Source: Lojkania enalia
Taxonomy: Eukaryota; Ascomycota; Dothideomycetes; Pleosporales
Direction of reading: 5' to 3'
Assembly: GCA_010094045.1 (NCBI GenBank)
Contig: ML986584.1
Span: forward strand, 620,001 to 684,000
DNA length: 64,000 nucleotides
In this document: positions 62,265 through 64,000 of the stretch, piece by piece
Position numbering within the stretch: position 1 is the stretch's first letter
Layout of the letters: each line of letters starts with the position of its first letter
The notes under the pieces: generated by a model
Seen by the model: the letters and a program-made list of their open reading frames with translations, nothing else
Told to the model about the DNA's origin: nothing
Databases searched by the model: none
Made by a program: the position numbers and the translations under genes

Positions 62265-64000
62265 ATGATGGAGCCTCTGTCCATTTTAGCAGTAGCTGCA
62301 GCTGTCGTACAGTTCTTGGACTTCACCTGGAAAATAGTTACTCATGGGAACGCTCCTAATTCAACGTCGAGGAAAGACGATCTAGCTCAAGCTGCAAACA
62401 AACTGAGAAGGCTTAGCAAAGCACTTGGGCAGTCAAAGGAATTGCGAAACGGCGATAACGACATTTACCGGATTAGAGAAGCATGCCAGACTATCCAAGC
62501 AGAATTGACAGCAGTACTTGATCGAATCAAGGACACACGTAAGGAAAGATTAGACGTTACTGCCCATAGTACATCTAGAAGATGGACAAGTGTACGACAG
62601 GGCCTTGAGAATATATTAGGGGGTAGAAAGTTGGCAGAGATTGAGAAGAGATTGGAGTCCTTGAGACAAGATCTGTTAATGGTAGTCCTACTTGAGCTCA
62701 GGTGATACTTTATCCCGTTGGTATATTTGCCTATGGCTGACTAAAGATATAGAGAAAGACATGTGAGTCAGCTCGTGCAAGTAGGTGTAAGCCCTTCCGA
62801 ACAGAGGTCAATAGAGCCGTCAGCTGAGCCTATCGGACTTGAATTCCTCGAATCAATTGATGAGAAAGAACGGTGGCAAAACGACCTCATTGATAAGATT
62901 CTCAATTCTGAAGGCCTTGATATGACTCTATTCTCACCGTCATCCCTAGGTCGCTGCACAGTGAAGTATTTCCTAGAGAACCTGGCGTACCGGGAAATGT
63001 TCGTCAGAGTGGGCCAGATACCCTATGCATTTGATAACACATTTAGATGGCTTTTCCAACCTGATGACCGCCAACAATCGTGGCCTAACTTCCGGGCCTT
63101 TCTAGCAAATGAATCATCGGGAAGTTATTGGATAACTGGCAAGCCTGGATCTGGGAAGTCGACGCTCATGAAAAATATCGCTTCGCGAGAGGAAACACAA
63201 CAGGAGCTGCGACGATGGGCAAAAAATACAGGAGCATTGGTTCAAGCGTCATTCTACTTTTGGTCAGGAGCTTCAAGGCTGAACAAATCCCGTGAAGGCC
63301 TGCTGCGATCTCTTCTCTCTCAAATATTCCAACAGTACGACAATCTCATCCCGGTATACTGTCCAAGACGCGCTGAAATACATACTCTTTTCGGAAAATA
63401 CACCATGCCGTGGGAGATGGAGGAACTCCAGGATGTGATGTTCAAAGTTCTCCAAGACTCAGAAAAGAAATTCTTTTTTGTTATTGACGGGTTAGATGAG
63501 TGTGTCGACGACCATGAAGAGCTTGTTGCCCTCTTGAGAGAGATTTCAGGTAATAGCAACGTGAAAATGTGTTTGTCAAGCCGACCTTGGTCAGACTTTC
63601 TCGACAACTACAAGCATGGGCCCCACTTAAAGCTTCACGAATTGACAACATCCGACATTGAGCACTTTGTTAATTCTAAGCTTAGGGGAAGTAGCGGGTT
63701 TGCGGACCTACAGATGAGTGACCGGGATTTTGCAGCATCCCTCATTGAAGAGATCACACAAAAATCACAAGGAGTATTCATCTGGGTAAATATCGTGGTA
63801 CATGCCATCATAGCCGATCTAAAGGCTGGAAAACGCATCGCAACTCTGCAGAGTCGACTTCAAGAATTGCCGGGTGATCTAGAAGAGCTATTCCAAAAGT
63901 TGCTCGATATGATCGAAGAAGGAAACAAAGAAGATGCCTATCAAATCTTTCGCTTGGCCCAAGTTGCTCATACTCCAATAACCCTGCTTACGCTCGTATT
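62265..64000 (+). CDS. NACHT-domain NLR-like protein, 3' end cut by window edge
   Basis: Two exons visible, 62265-62701 and 62753 to the edge, with a 51-bp intron (62702-62752) in phase. The N-terminal 145 residues start MMEPLSILAVAAAVVQFLDF and are helical, like the fungal N-terminal (Helo-like/STAND N) domains. The NACHT domain follows: Walker A GKPGSGKS at residues 275-282, Walker B FFFVIDGLDEC with Asp391-Asp394-Glu395, then CLSSRPWSDFLDNY (sensor 1 Arg) and SQGVFIWVNIVVHAI. C-terminal sensor repeats (ankyrin, WD or TPR) would lie beyond the window. Fungal NLRs act in heterokaryon incompatibility and in response to bacteria. The visible core motifs are intact. Confidence 0.9.

Noticed and set aside
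1..64000. CRISPR arrays, insertion sequences, bacterial operons
   Set aside because: The window is eukaryotic, with introns throughout. I found no direct-repeat/spacer array and no transposase with intact catalytic motifs.

Overview
The window is nuclear DNA from a filamentous ascomycete (Pezizomycotina). Genes carry short introns of about 50-70 bp with GT-AG ends. Recognisable fungal genes include a sterol C-14 reductase, a vacuolar membrane protease of the PFF1 type, an amadoriase, a Zn2Cys6 regulator and a NACHT NLR. Several decayed genes have CAA/CAG codons turned into stops, the pattern left by repeat-induced point mutation (RIP). I cannot fix the class or species from sequence alone. 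The window is a mosaic of gene islands and long gene-poor stretches holding broken genes.

Layout. 0-3.1 kb: ERG24 (cut by the left edge) divergent from a mannose-6-phosphate-receptor-like membrane protein. 4-8.4 kb: a decayed SLIP-GC-like GTPase and other debris. 9.2-10.6 kb: an intact single-exon protein with an HExxH zincin motif. 10.8-11.8 kb: a broken gene. 13.2-14.4 kb: a Ser/Pro-rich protein. 14.4-19.3 kb: about 4.9 kb with no convincing gene. 19.3-23.2 kb: an acidic hypothetical protein, a two-exon hypothetical protein and a secreted alpha/beta hydrolase. 24.1 kb: an intron-containing tRNA-Thr(CGU). 24.9-26.3 kb: a seven-exon cyclase-family (PF04199) enzyme. 26.7-30 kb: a BTB-like protein with metal-binding-type His/Cys repeats, its frameshifted tail and a second BTB remnant.

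30.8-37.3 kb is the clearest functional group. A five-exon amadoriase (FAD fructosyl-amine oxidase) and an UNC-93-like transporter are divergently transcribed from one 0.93 kb promoter, and a Zn2Cys6 regulator lies next to them. This looks like a small uptake, deglycation and regulation cluster; the joint role is inference. 37.8-41.9 kb holds a broken ORF, two tandem 60-bp repeats that fold into hairpins with a compensatory base change, further hairpins, and a decayed multi-pass membrane protein gene.

42.6-49.6 kb is a dense island: a membrane-anchored coiled-coil protein, PFF1 and a methyltransferase-like protein. 51-54.9 kb: a decayed coiled-coil gene followed by an intact coiled-coil gene. 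55.7-57.3 kb: a secreted, probably GPI-anchored Ser/Thr-rich wall protein. 58.8 kb: a DUF6914-like protein. 60.6-61.4 kb: a three-exon hypothetical gene. The right edge cuts a NACHT-type NLR. Several gene models (cyclase, amadoriase, transporter, PFF1, wall protein, hypothetical 216-aa protein) were assembled by hand by matching splice sites and reading phase.
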